Shown piece by piece: positions 23,235-35,488 of a stretch of 64,000 nt of DNA. Each line of letters starts with the position of its first letter. Positions within the stretch are counted from its first letter, which is position 1. The notes beneath the pieces are model-generated. The model was not told the DNA's origin. It saw nothing but the letters and a program-made list of their open reading frames with translations, and did not search any database. Origin of the DNA: Nymphaea colorata (taxonomy: Eukaryota; Streptophyta; Magnoliopsida; Nymphaeales; Nymphaeaceae); NCBI RefSeq assembly GCF_008831285.2, contig NW_022204616.1, positions 1 to 64,000 on the forward strand. The letters are read 5' to 3'. Position numbers and translations under genes: made by a program.

Positions 23235-23352
23235 CCCACTGGTGAATAATTGAGTAGACTTATCATACCAGCATTCCTCATCGATACGGTATCCACTGTG
23301 TCCACTTATATTTGAATTTGGTGCATCTCTCGCAATAATAGGATTATCTTCA

Positions 23353-23631
23353 ATGTAGAGCGAGGAGATTAACATCCGCATCAGTGGCTGCAACCAGCCC
23401 TCCGAAGACGTCGTCATCCTAGAGCGCACCAAACTGAATCCCAAGCTCTCCCACAAGAGGAAGTCCAAGGAGGGCCAGGCCGACGACTACATTAATACCA
23501 TCAAACTGGCCTCGAGGGGACACAAGGCCTGCAGCATCACCGAGAAAAACCTGGAGGAGGACAAGCGAGCGCAGGAACTTCTGACCTAGAAAAAGCCGAA
23601 AAAGAAGGGATGGGCGCTGCTGTGCTGCTGA
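23353..23631 (+). CDS. Small basic protein with C-terminal CC
   Basis: A 92-residue frame, polar and basic (many Lys/Arg), ending KKPKKKGWALLCC. A terminal Cys-Cys beside a polybasic stretch is a typical lipid-attachment signal (prenylation or palmitoylation plus basic membrane contact), so membrane anchoring is inferred. There is no GTPase motif, so it is not a Rab. The start ATG is followed by a TAG codon read as Glu. It diverges from the phosphatase. Confidence 0.65.
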
Positions 23632-23777
23632 TGGGCACTATCCTGCATTCTGTCATCATTTTACCACCTATTCAAAGCCGAACCGCCGTTACCTTCCCTC
23701 CCCGCAATCCATATAAGCCATTCCCTCTATGCGTGAATCTGCGATGATGGGGTGGAGGATGGTGGAATTGAGTGCAA

Positions 23778-26385
23778 TCAAAATGGGTTTAGGTCTGCGT
23801 CCTTGAAGATCTTCCGGATGGTCGCCTCGTCCTCGTTGGATAGGGTCTTTATGGAGTGCTTCAGCTTGTTGTTCTTTCTTTGCACCCACGCCAAAGTCTA
23901 GGAAAGGATGAACGGGAATGTCTCTTTGTAGGATTGCAGGGTGGCTACTTGCGCGTTGATGCTGGCAAGACGGAACTCCAATTCGTTGATGCGTTTATCT
24001 TTTTCGCTGTTCAGCGACTTGAGACTGTTGATGTTGTTTTGCTTTAAGCGGATTGATTACTCCAAGTTTTTGCGGTCGGAAGCAGAAGTCCCTCCCCTGC
24101 GGTCAGCTGACTAAGCCAGCTCTCTCTGCAAGTCCACGTTTTGCGATTTTAGGTCGTCCAGATGGGCATTCATAAGGCGAATGTTCTTCTCCATTTCTGC
24201 TTGACTGCGAGCGTAGGTCTTCCTAAGTTCCGCCACCTTGGCTGCATACTTTTCCTTCGCTTTCTCTATCTCCGAGTGCTTTTCCGATCTTTCATCCTCT
24301 ATCTGTCTCTGCACACTCTCCTCGTAGGATTCGTCCTTGAGACTGTGCTCGTAGAACTCTCGCATGTTAGAAAGACGATCCTTGAGGCCGGAAAGTGTGC
24401 TCAGCAGCTCGTTGGGAAGGCAAGTCTAAGCGTTGGTTGTCTAGGATGGCTCAGATGTCTTCTTTACCATTTGGGAAAGTTCAGCTTTCTGTTTCGTAAG
24501 CTCTGCTTTAAATTTCTGTGCCTGTGCTTCCAATTCCTAGTTTTGCTTTATATATGCATGCTTACATTCTAAAGCTATAGGATTTGCTCCTTGTAGTTCT
24601 AAAGAGTCTTTTTGATCTCATTCTTGCTCATCTTTTCAGTTTACTTTTAAAACTCCTTCATTTTCTCGTTCTTCTCGTATTCCCTCCTTAATAACTCCTT
24701 TTCGTAAGTTATTGCCTCTATTTCCTTCAGCTTTTCTCCCAAAAGTCGTTCCTGGTCTGCCAGTTGTCTTCCCAAGCTCTCCACTTATGCCTGCTGGTTG
24801 CGTCCGACTGCACTCAGACGAGTTATTTATGCATTCAGAACGCCTTTAGCTCGAGCCAAAACCAATTAGAAGTAATCAAATACTCTCGGGAACTTTTAAA
24901 TGAGGTAAAAGTCTAGATTAAGAAGAAAATTACATTTACGAGGGGCCTTGGTGGCATCGAGGAAGGCTTGACTGCGTTTGATGAAGTCATTTTTGCGTTA
25001 CTTAAAGAAGCTATCAGCCAGAAGCTAAGTCGTCTTCATTTCTGGCAGTTCATAGAGAGGATCAAAGAGGCGAGTATACTATGAAGCACAGCCCTTCTCA
25101 CAAGCCTGATAATTAGCTTTCGCTCTCTCCTTATAGTCTTTCTCAAGCGTATCAAGCAGTCTGGTCTTGTAATCCTTGGTGCGACCTATATCTAGCCAAT
25201 TTTTAAGTTTTTAATCTATTTTTCCTTCGATTTTGGCTTTAAACTCTAAGTGATTTCTCAGAATGACGGTTTCATCTACTGGCTACGTCATTTTGTTCAT
25301 GGCTTCTTTGTAGGTATTATAGAGTCCCTCAGTCATTTGTCTTGCTTCTGATTCAACCACTCTTTCAAGAGAGGTGAGAACTTCTGGTACTTTTCCACTG
25401 TTGATTGCAGCCACGTATTCCCTTACCAGGTTCAGATAGATGTCAGCAGTTAAAGGCTTTCCATTGATCAGTTTCACGGGTAATGTTTAGAAGAAGTTTT
25501 GCTAAAACTGTTTCATTTTGTCTCTAAATTTCTCACGCAGATCCTCAAAAGCGAGATCCTATATATGCGCTAGACGGTTTTCATCATTGATTGGCCTTGG
25601 GAAGCACTCACACCGTCTAAAAGAGAATAACTTGCGGATCTTGCTGCGAATTTGGTTCTTTGGATCCTTCTCGTCAGCGCTCACCGGCTTAAGAGCATTC
25701 TATAGGTATTAACTTCATAATTGCATACCTACCTTTCAGTCATTCCCTTCAAGTCCAACGAAAAATCTCTTAAAACCCAATAAAAATAGGGAAAACACTT
25801 GGCAATTTAAGCATCTCCTTCACTCTCGCTCCTCATGCGCATATTCTCACTCACTCTCAACACGTAAGACATATTCTCAAGTGCTTTTTCATCGATGTGG
25901 CCCAGTCTGCATCACCCCAAGTGTACGAATTGTAGATAAAGACCGAAGATAGCAGGATGGACAGTGAAAAGATCTTCAGATCGACGTTAATGTCACGCTC
26001 TAAATGAAGGAAAAGCTACGCACAGAGTTAAGACCCTCTGTATCCATGATTATGAGAACGGTGTCTTAGCTTACCGGCACTGGCTCTCCCCATATCCACA
26101 GTCCCTTAGTGCAGGGCATCGTGCTTGGTCCAATCGCAAATCCGGACATTCTCTTGAGCAATCGATTGGAGAGGAAGGACTTTCCTGAGCGTTGCGGACC
26201 AGCAACGGTGGCAATTGCGATCTGCGTTTATCTTTGCATACTTTTTTGTTCTTGATAGCGGAGATGATGTCTGCGGCCTGTTTCTGGAGCTAGAACTCGT
26301 AGATGGTCTTGCCCTCGTCCTGCCTCTCGTTGATGAGGATGAAGGGAATGGCCTCAGCTCGGAACACCTTGTCGCCACGCTCCAT
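23778..26385 (-). CDS. Guanylate-binding protein (GBP)-family large GTPase
   Basis: 835 residues after removing five introns, all exactly 20 nt (26222-26241, 26000-26019, 25907-25926, 25713-25732, 24546-24565). The GTPase domain has the P-loop GPQRSGKS (56-63), the switch-II DTEG (108-111) and the GBP/atlastin block IFSLSILLSSVFIYNS-LGHIDE. A helical GBP C-terminal domain follows (about 230-520), then a long coiled coil rich in Lys/Glu/Gln to the end. The family works in membrane remodelling and vesicle or organelle contacts, and similar long coiled-coil GBPs are common in protists. No CaaX motif is seen. The first two introns lie within the GTPase domain. Confidence 0.9.
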
Positions 26386-27410
26386 CTCAGAATATATAAT
26401 CTAATGCGCTCAAATCACGTCAGAAGATAGCACGGACGACGCAGAAAAAGGCGAATAGTGAGAAAGGAACTCGCAGGGAAACAAGGAATGAAAAATGGAG
26501 AGAAGGATATGGGCCTATTTTTATTTGAGTTATTAATTGATGATTAAGGATTATTGGTCATTGCTTAGTGGTGAATCAGGCATAGAATTCTGCTTGATAA
26601 ACTTATACTATCCATATGATCTAGACATATGTCTACATCCATCAATATGTTAAAAAGATCATTTTTCGTGGTTCTATCTTTCTCCAGCCACGTCTTCATT
26701 CCTATTTAAATCCAATAGTTGCCCCATGATCCAATCGTTAAGAAATTAATGTGTAGGGTGGCAGTGAATCCCACTGCATATGCCCATGCCTTTGCCTCAA
26801 GCTTGATTACTGATAATCTAGACTATTCTATCAGCCACTCCTCTTATCAGCTGCTATCTGTCCTTGACTGCAATCCCTTAGTTAAGTTCAAGCTGCATCT
26901 GCGCCAGCAGTGCCAACAATTCTTGATTTACTCATCTATCATATTCAAATCGATCATATTCTTACTAAATATCGATAAAAAGCCAAAGTAAAAGTCGAGT
27001 TAAGTAAGACAGGCCCACCTCCCCCCTCAATCCTCTTCCATTCGTCGAATGGACCTTATCTAAGCTTATACCATCGTTGATGGGAAATCCATATCAGGAT
27101 AAGTTCATGATTTTTTAGGCCGTTTCCTCATATGCATCACTCCCTTCTGTGCTTCCACTCCTTATCAAGGCATTTGCTTGATTGCTGGTGCCCGATGGTC
27201 GTTTTTGGCCAGTTAAACCATCACGCTAGCGAAAATTGGATTGTTGAATAAACATTTTGCAAAGTAAGTAAATCCGTTAATTAGCACTCGAAAGCACAGT
27301 GTGAAGCAAGAGCGTGGGCCAGGCAGGCTTAAGTTTTTTGGGAGGTTGTACGATGTGGGAGTTGGCGCTTATGTGATGCTACTGAATATTGGTTATAATA
27401 ATTTGAAGAG
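26386..27410. other. Poorly resolved region, weak coding signals
   Basis: About 1 kb without a gene I can define. On the minus strand a frame from ATG 27253-27255 runs to TGA 26797-26799, interrupted by two in-frame TGAs (27094-27096 and 26932-26934). Its last 44 codons look coding (amphipathic LLALLAQMQLELN type). Either short introns that I cannot place, or decay, would explain this. Plus-strand frames are no better. 26400-26720 is AT-rich and looks non-coding. Confidence 0.4.
26797..27255 (-). pseudogene. Candidate broken or intron-split small gene
   Basis: A single minus-strand frame of 153 codons with two internal TGAs. The N-terminal 53 codons (Ser/Gln/Lys/Gly-rich) and the C-terminal 44 codons have plausible protein composition; the middle has a Leu-rich hydrophobic stretch (LTRLLLWLF). 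No GT-AG pair of about 20 nt removes either TGA and keeps frame. It could be a pseudogene, a gene with unusual introns, or chance. No family recognised. Confidence 0.25.
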
Positions 27411-28010
27411 ATGTCTACAGAGATTCAGCAAATCGAGACCCCCGCCACTGCCAGCAGGCCGTCAGTCAGCGTCCTGCCAGTCTCCGCAGTCACGGTTCAA
27501 AAGATACGTTCTCTCGATGAGTGGAAGGCGCTCAGCGTCAATTTGAAGGCCCTCCGACCGGCAGTCCTCAAGGGATAAAAAATCATCGTTTTGAACGCGA
27601 GCAGTCGACCCTGACGCTCCCTCCCTCCTATTTAATCGTGCATATTTTTATTCTGTCCACTTGCTCACCCGTAGGCTGGCTAGCAGAAAATTATTAGCAT
27701 CAATTCCACTTTTTTTTATTATTTTTATTCATTAGATCCGCACACGCCAGGACGGACTCGAAAAAGTTCGCCTCCCGTCAGCAATTATTGTTTCAAGGAG
27801 GCAGGACCGCACGCGCCAGTTTGGATTATAAAATGCGATTAACTCCCAGGGCAACAATTATCAGCCGAAGATTATTCTGGATTCTCAAAGAGAAAAGAGA
27901 AAATAGTCAAAAATGGAGTGCGGAAAATAATGGACGATGGTCTTCCTTATTTGTTGGCAAGAACAAACAATAACGATTTTGAGGAGTAGTTTATTATAAC
28001 CAAAGAATGA
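27411..28010 (+). CDS. Candidate double-stranded-RNA-binding protein
   Basis: Two pieces. A 67-codon frame starts at ATG 27411 (polar, ends TGA 27612-27614). A second frame runs from about 27736 to TGA 28008-28010, and in it NYCFKEAGPHAPVW, a Gly/Gln/Ser loop and SKRKEKIVKNGVRKIM match the order of a dsRNA-binding domain: the GPxHxP-like loop, then the Lys-rich second helix. An intron of about 130 nt with GT at 27604 and AG at 27735 would fuse them in frame, but this is far longer than other introns here, so the join is uncertain. The second frame has no ATG of its own. Confidence 0.35.
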
Positions 28011-28444
28011 AGGTGAAGCCTAACGGTAGTAAGTGCAACGCAGTGGACGGCTTCTATGGCATATATGGGCGAGATGTAGGCAAGATAATTTTATTTCTTT
28101 CTTTATCTGATTATAACTCACCCAAAAATGAAGAAACACCATAAGAAAAATTACATGTTTAAGCTTTCCCATGGCAGGTAAAATGGACTTTCGAACATTA
28201 GACTCCTGCTACCACTGTGAATCCCCCAATCGCATGTGGAGGGTGTTCACGAGCATCAAGGAGGATATTCAAGCATTCTTGGCTAATTATTGATCAACAA
28301 CTGCAAGAATGCCATCGTTTGATGATCCAGACAACCGTACACTCCCAATACCTAAATTAACTCATACGGAAATGAGTATTTCAAACGATTTCCCACTTTG
28401 GATCACTAATGAAAGATAAGCATAACAACACATCGATCAATCAG
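28011..28444. other. Spacer with small open frames
   Basis: About 430 bp. An ATG at 28007 overlaps the preceding TGA (ATGA) and opens a long but unconvincing frame; a 40-codon frame at 28171-28293 has better composition (Cys pair Y-H-C-E-S). I cannot decide whether either is expressed. Confidence 0.3.
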
Positions 28445-30423
28445 TCACTTGTTGCCCACCACCAAGTTTATATTCCCCGATTTATTGAAATTCGCCTCAG
28501 GATTGCTCACCTTGCTCTTCACCCGCTCCAGGAAGTGAGGGTGCTTCCCCTTACCCTCGAACTGCTTCTGCAGGTGGGGAGGCACGAAGTACTGGCCGAA
28601 GGGGGAGGATTTGGTTTTTTATGATAGAGTTACTTGTAGGGCATGGGAAAGGAGGAGTCCTGGTAGTTCATGGGGGAAAGCAGGTTCTCGTTTATGTTTA
28701 CATTTACATTCACGTTGACGTTCTTGGGAGAAATCGACCGCACCTTGTACTCCTTCCTCACCACCGGCTCAGGACTCCGCGAACGCTGATACTTCTTCCC
28801 CTACTACTATTAGAGGAGCGGCTTCAGACTGGAATGGGGACGCGAGACTGCCTTTTCGGATAGCATTCGCTCGACTCGGTGAAGCTGCGGTCTGGCTGAT
28901 CCTCTATTTTTGGGAGAGAGGGAGGGGGATTATATTTCTGCGTTTTCCTATAGTCTTTGGGGGAAGTGGTGGCTGTAAGGGATGATCTTGACCGAGTTAT
29001 AGCTAGTCTTACGTTCCTTCTTCATGAATATGGAAGCTTCGTGCTTCTTCACCACCGATTCTTTGACGATGTTGCTCTTGAACTCCTTCTCTGAAGCCTT
29101 CTATTTGCTGGTTTATAATTTTTATGAGGTTGGGTTGATGGGGGAATGGCCGATGTCGATGTCTGGCGGCCTCTGGTAAGCCTTTGCCTGGTCGATCAGT
29201 CTGATCTTATCCTAAATCCTCAGCTGTACTCTTCTCAGCTCTTCCTTTATTGCCAAAATACCCTTCATTTTTTCGCTCATCTTCCCCTTTGCCGGCTCTG
29301 CTTAGCTGGGCATGACCACGTTGTTGAGCAGCTCATCGATGAAGGTGCGATCGTGCTCCACCTTGTCCTCCTGCTGAATCTCGAACTCGTGGGGACACTG
29401 GAAATGCTGAGCTACCGAGTTGAACTTGGGCGTGTTGTGGCTGCCGAGGGTGTCGAGCAAGTTGGGCGTGGCGGTGGCCGGTTTCCTTATCTGGGAGCCA
29501 CGCTCCACCGAAATGACGTTGCTCTCCTCGACCTCGCTCTTGTAGTTGAAGATATCGAGGAACTCTTTCTTATCGAAATTGCCGCTGCTGGACTCTGCCA
29601 GCGATTGCTGTTGCTGGCTACTCTTCCCCTCGCGTGCCGATCTCACCCCCGCGTAATGTGGATTCTCCTGGGGCGGATCCGGCTCCACCATGAAGTAGCA
29701 GTCCTTCTCGATGACCAGGTATATTTTTTTGGCATCGAAGAGTCGGAAAGTACAAGAGAACTAGTTGGAGCCCAGCAGCGTGATGAACTGGAAGTAGTTG
29801 CTGAACGTGCGGTAGATCTGCTACAGCTCGCGCTCGTAATCCAGTTACTGGCTCAGGGAATGAGAACGAGGAGAGCTGGGGTCACCAGAGTGGTGTTTGG
29901 GAGGCATTCTCCTTCTAACCTTGGCCTTGCGAGTATGTTCAGGAGCTGAGTCATCCGAATTGGTGTGTTCCTCCTCGAGGTACTGCAAAATTTTGATGAA
30001 GATGGCTTATATCTGCGGGTACTTGTTGAGGAAGGAATACTTGTCCCTGGAGTACTAGATCAGGCACAGGAACTAGACGAGCAACTTCTGCTAGGCGAGC
30101 TGCAGACACTTCCTGCCCAACTTGTAAACCGTGTATTTGAACTCCAGGATGTTGGCCTACGATTGGCCCGTCCCCATCAGCATTATGTAAGCGTAGGTCT
30201 CCAGATAGGCCGTCTAGGAACAACCCACCCACCTCACCGAGTGCGGAGCAGCCCCGATGGTGTCCCTTATCTTGGTCTCGAGCTCCCAAGGCACGTACTT
30301 GCCAGTATTCGAAATCACTGGCTCTACAAGGGGAAGGCTCAACTCAATCATCTTGTACTCGTAGTTGATGATCTCTTCCTTATCGATATTTTCCTGCTTT
30401 TTGCTGGCTCGCACCCTCAGCAT
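28445..30423 (-). CDS. Hypothetical protein, long disordered regions, one frameshift
   Basis: 659 residues if one base is supplied. The N-terminal third (1-260) is folded-looking and aromatic (YKMIELSLPLVEPV, RWVGCSETAYLETYAYIMLMG); the rest is polar, Ser/Lys/Pro-rich with an NVNVNVNIN run. The frame is intact except at about 28616-28622, where a run of six A (minus strand) must be seven for reading to continue into FGQYFVPPHLQKQFEGKGKH. Without it the protein would end 38 codons later in unnatural sequence. No domain recognised. Tandem with the 121-residue gene (34 bp). Confidence 0.6.
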
Positions 30424-30457
30424 TTTATTACCCAATAATATATTATGGACATTAGCA

Positions 30458-30840
30458 TCACGACTTGCCGCCAGTCTTCTTCTTCAGGATCGCCTCCACC
30501 AGCTCCCGCACGTTCTCACACTTGTCCATCTCCAGCTCCTCGTAACTGTTCAAAACCGCCTCCAGAGCGCTAAGACAAGTGAGGGCCTCGCTGATCTGCG
30601 ATTGAGGGGGACTTTTCCGGTCTTGCCTGGGGGAGGAGGTGGAGGGGGAAGGGTGCTGCTGCTTGGCCTTGGTTTGTTGGTGTATTCTGGCATGGAGGGT
30701 TTTTTATCTGCGGGCCTGTTGTAGGCCTGGCCACGCTGACCGTAGCCGTAGTGAGTTTGCGTCGGTTCCTTCCTGATGTTCTTGCTGCTCTTGCCTCCTC
30801 GATCGGGAGCGTTCGAAAACTGTTTCTTCTCCTTGGCCAT
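30458..30840 (-). CDS. Small protein with proline run and C-terminal helix
   Basis: About 121-127 residues: a basic Gly/Tyr/Asn N-terminus (HYGYGQRGQAYNR), a run of seven prolines, then a helical acidic-basic tail (LSALEAVLNSYEELEMDKCE). Between the proline run and the tail the frame moves by one. Either a 17-nt intron (near 30603-30619) or one missing C in a C5 run fits; I cannot tell which. The tail is clearly coding. Function unknown; proline runs often bind profilin, SH3 or WW partners. Confidence 0.5.
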
Positions 30841-30927
30841 TCTCGATTTATAAATATGAATCTAATGTGACCATCTCATCCCATAGAAATCGTTATACTC
30901 TCGCTGGTACAGCAATATCATACATCA

Positions 30928-33900
30928 TCACCAAAACTTGAAGGTCTGTTTGGAGTTTTAAATTGTCTTTAACTCTTGGGTGGGATAGTCAGTCAACTTG
31001 ACATCGCTGGGCTGGTCCTCATCGTTTCCATGCGTCAGCTTGGTCCTAACGCGCTCCTTCTTCCTCTCCTTGACCTCGTCCTTGGCGGGATACATACCCT
31101 CCACTTCCACCATCTACTGATTGTCCCTGATAATCTTGATCTTGATCTGCTGGTTTTTGATGTTGTCCTGGATGATGTCGTCCTGCTGGTTGTCCTCCAC
31201 CAGCTTCTTGTAGTTCTTGACGGTGGCATACACGAAGTAGACCAGGTAGAGGACGATGAGAGATCCAGTGATGAGGATGGAGTCGAGCATGCCCACGAAG
31301 TAGCAGAGAGTGCCTGCGAAGCTGAGAATGGTGAGCATGATGTAGACCTTTCCTTCTATCTTGTTCATCAGCTAGTAGGAGCAAGGCTGTAGCTTACCGT
31401 ACAAGATGGCCAAGGCAAAGCAAATCACCACCTTAAGGATAGAATCGATCAGCTGCTCAGTCTGGAACACATAAGGATTCAAGATTGTGTTGTAGCCATT
31501 AATCAGGAACTTGAATTGAAGATAGACAATTTAGAACTAGGATTTATACTTAATCTCAAGGGAACGGTCCATTGCTGTCGAAAAGGGGAAAGTAATTGCC
31601 GATAATGGCCAGTAAACGACCAGGATCATCAGTGCTCCAAAGGCATAAACGTATTGCTTTTGAGTGTAGCATTGCACTGATGAAAAGTTGTAGAGAGTAG
31701 AGGTGGACTGGTCGCAGATGAGCGAGTTTAGAGCAATCGATATGATATAGTTGGCTAAAGCTGACCCCAGTAGGAACAGGAGCTGCGTGGCGAAAAACTT
31801 CAAACTGCAGATGCTGAGCGAACGATGCTCATCATCTAATCCCAGAGATCCCATCTAGAAGTCCTTCTTGTGGGAGATGATGAGGGCAATGTAGAGGAGG
31901 GTGGACCCAGCAGCAAGCACGAGGAGGACTGGGTAATTGATAGAGCTGAAGAGGTAGGTGGAGCTGGTGAAGTTCTGCTGGAAGTAGGCAATCAGCAGGT
32001 ATACGGTGGAGTAGCCGAACACGAAGATGATGTCGCTGACCTTGGTGACCAGCGCCAGCACGTTGCTCACACTCAGCTTGATCGACTTGATCTTGAAGTG
32101 TTCAGCTTCCTTCTCGTAGAAGAGGTAGCACTACATCAGCGCGCTCACCATCATCGCGTAGATGTTCTACGGCCGCAGGAAGGTCTTGTCCTTCAGCTGT
32201 TTGCGCATCGTGAGGTGAGCGAGGTCCTGCATGGTCTTGTCTTGAGCCTTGTCGTTGGACTAGGAGGGACTGGAATCGGACCCATTTTCGTCGAAATCTT
32301 CCACCTTGTAGGCCAGTTGGTTGAGCAGTTTCTCCTTCTTCCTGGCCTCTCTCACCTTGAACTCTCTGAACTGTTGCATGTCCTCCTCACTCCCGCCGTC
32401 CTTCAGCCAAATGTCCTTGCTCTCCTGCGACAATACCACGTTTTTGCGTCTTAGGTGGTAATCCAGCTGCGTGAACTTAGAAAGGAACAAAGGAACCAGC
32501 TCATAACAGCAGAAGGTGCGAATGATATCGGACAGCTTCTCCTGCTTCATCTCATACTTGAACTCCACGTAATCAATAAGGAACTTCTTGAATTTGTACT
32601 CGTTGATCAGCGTGGATTCGCTGAAGCGCTGGTAGAGCTTGTCTGCAGCTTCGTTTTGGAGCTACTGCCTGGTGAGAAGGCGCAAAAGGTGAAGGAAAGT
32701 CTCCCTTGAGACGCACTCGCTCGGTTGTGAGAGGAAGTTGTAGAACTTTGCCAGCAGTTATCCGCATTTCTCTGCTGGCATTGCCTGCATGGCTCTGAAC
32801 TCCTGGCTTCGCTCTATGTCCTTGATTTCGAGAGCGATGCGTTTGCTGCGTTATGCCATGCGCTTGAGCTACTGGAGGCCGTTGTTGAGGTCCACTGGCT
32901 TGGTGATCTCGATGCGGGCCTTTTCCTTTTCCCGGAAGTAGGTGAGCACAGGGTTTTCCTTTTCCTGCGGTTTGTCCTCCGCCTCTGCCCCCTGCTTGAT
33001 GCGGTTCATGAGATCCAGCGGATTGATGGGTTTGGCGACGATGCCCATCCGCTGGGCAGCCAAGTTGTCATCGGGTTCTACCAGTTCATAGTCATGCGCT
33101 ACGTCCTTTTCCCTCCTGATGATGACCATGACATGTTTTTCCTCTTTGAGATACTTGAGCAAATCTTCAGACTTGTGGTTGAGCATTTCATACTCGTTGC
33201 TGATCATGAGAAACTTCTCGATGTTTTCCTTGAGGTTGATCTTCTTCATTTCGTTCTCCATGTACTGCGCAATGAAGAGATCCTTCTTGGACTTTTCAGT
33301 GAGGTTGAGCACGGAGTGGATGGCTGTGCCGGCCAGAGTGATCAGCAACCAGATGTAGAAGAAACCGCCAATTGCGTAGTAGAAGAAATAGGATTGCGAG
33401 AAGTTGGTGAAGTAGTAACCCGAGATGAAGAAAGAGATGAAGGGCAAGTAGATGAAGACGAAAAAGACACTCAGCAATAGCACACGCATGAAACAACAGT
33501 AATTCCACATGTAGATGACAGCCATCTTCTCTCCCTCCAGCAGCACGCAGAAAAGGAAGACATTCAACAGCACCTCCAAGCTGTAAATGTCATGATCCCC
33601 TCCAATTGTCTACAAATACCCCAACGTAACATACGCCACTGCCAAAACAACAGCCACCACATTCATCCAGTAGGGAGAATAAGACTCCGGCCTGCTCTGG
33701 CTGAAACTGTAGGTGTTGATAATGCACATGAAGTAGAGGAAGAGAGGAGCGAAGTAGAAAATGAAGTAGGTGATATGCCCGTCCGTATCGGTAAAAGTGG
33801 TCAGAGAGTATAGCACACTCAGGAAGATGCTGTGGATGAAGAGGTAGTTCTGGACCAGGTTGGTATAGTTGACTCTCAGCTGCTTCAATTTGTCGAAGAA

Positions 33901-35448
33901 CTTAATCTTCTTCTTTTTGGCTGCCAAAACTTGTTTGATCTCCTTGTAGACTGACAAAAACTCGCTTCTGTTCGACCAGAATCCCAGAATGGCTATAGCA
34001 TACAGATAGACGATGGCGTCGATGAGGTAGAGGAGGATGGTGTAGCCCTGGAAGAGTGCAATGCTCCTCACTCCGAAGGGAAGCAGGGCGAAGGCGTAGA
34101 AGAGATAGTACTCTCCGTTGTTGAGCAAGACGTGCACTTCCTCGTTGATGTAGTTCCACATCTTCACCATCACCATCGGGAAGATAGAGTAGAAGATGGC
34201 AGTCTCGGGGGTGAGGGAGAGGGACGATTGGAAGTATGAAGTCAGTGCTGATAGCACGATGATCGCCAGATCCACCAAGTAGATAAAGATATAAGTCAAT
34301 AGGTCCTTGTCGTAGCTTTTGAGTATCTTCTGCGCTTAGCAGAGCATCAAGAGGAAGGAGATCTGGGAAGCAGCTGCGAAGAAGGAAATGGAAATGGAGG
34401 ATAGGTTGGAAGATGTCTTGTTTATTGCGAAGTAGATGATCTGGCTGGCGAAAAGGCACAGCATGGCAATAGACACTGCCATCCTCCTGTTTGTCTAATG
34501 CGTGTGCTGCATCGGCTATGCATCCACTACGGTGGAAGACTTTTCCACTGATATTTCCTCTTTCTGTTCAGGCTCAGGGGAAGCCTCGGCGTCCTGGTTG
34601 AGTTGGTTTTGACTTGAGTCGCCCTTGGTCTGCACAAAGACTGCGATGGATTGCGAAAAATCCTGCGCGTTTTGTGTGGACTCCTGCAGGTTCCGATTGC
34701 TCTGTTCGCAGAAGATGCTGACGATGTGGAGGATGTTATAGTCGAACATCACGTATATCTTGGCTGCGTTGATGAGGCAAAGCACCAGCATGGCTGCAAA
34801 CAGGCCAGAATAGTTGCTGATGATGACCACCTCGTATATCTTCCACAGCATATACAAGAAGAGGATGAGGTTGCTTTAGAAGGAGAAGCCAGAAGTGGGA
34901 CTTTAGATGTAGAGTCCCGCCTGCAGGTAAACCATCAATTTGCAGAAGAGCGTCACAAAGAAAGAGGCAGTGATGCCGGCAATGATGTATAAATCGATGA
35001 AACTTATATTCTAAATCGATGGATGAGTACCACAGAGACCACCAGCAGCGCCACCGCAGCCACCAAGAACAGCCCCTGCGCCAGCATCTAGAATCTCGCA
35101 TTCACCAAACAGCTGAACCTACTTTAGACCACACTTACGCCAACGCGTATACCACCGATATCATAATCGAAATCTAGTAGCCAACGCTGCTCGAGTTTTT
35201 GACCAAGTTGTACATCTCCGCGATCATGATCAGCAGCGTGAAAAGCAAACTCTCCTACAACTCGCACCCCTGGTACTGCAATTTCTATGCGCTATATGAT
35301 GGCCAACGTACAGGCAAAAAAGCAGAGTGGGTTTCGGCTTCTGGTAAGCCTTCAGAAAGTCTGCGTAGGCTGCGTCCTTGGGCGTGATTTTTCCCTTGAG
35401 CTGGATGAGCTTCTTGCTGACCACGAGGTCAAGTTCAAACGCTTCCAT
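30928..35448 (-). CDS. Very large multi-pass membrane protein, unknown family
   Basis: 1,486 residues after removal of three introns of exactly 20 nt (35292-35311, 35119-35138, 35011-35030). There are about 20 hydrophobic spans in several groups: residues about 60-250, 330-560, 570-720 and 950-1,300. They are separated by charged cytosolic-looking segments (an acidic Gln/Glu loop near 270-310, and a Lys/Glu-rich helical region near 740-920). There is no clear pore, P-loop, EF-hand or ABC motif. It could be a channel or scaffold; large orphan multi-span proteins of this kind are common in ciliates. It ends about 90 bp from the 121-residue gene. Confidence 0.75.
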
Positions 35449-35488
35449 CTTCGATTAGTTAGAAGTATGCGAATAATATTAAAAGTTA

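Noticed and set aside
23353-23631. Rab GTPase because of the C-terminal CC
   Set aside because: No P-loop or other G motifs; only the tail is similar.
26797-27255. Selenoprotein reading of the two in-frame TGAs
   Set aside because: No redox motif around the TGAs and no SECIS-like structure that I could see.
28610-28625. Programmed -1 frameshift at the A6 run
   Set aside because: The run is not in the X-XXY-YYZ register and no downstream pseudoknot is evident; a missing base is simpler, given similar cases elsewhere.
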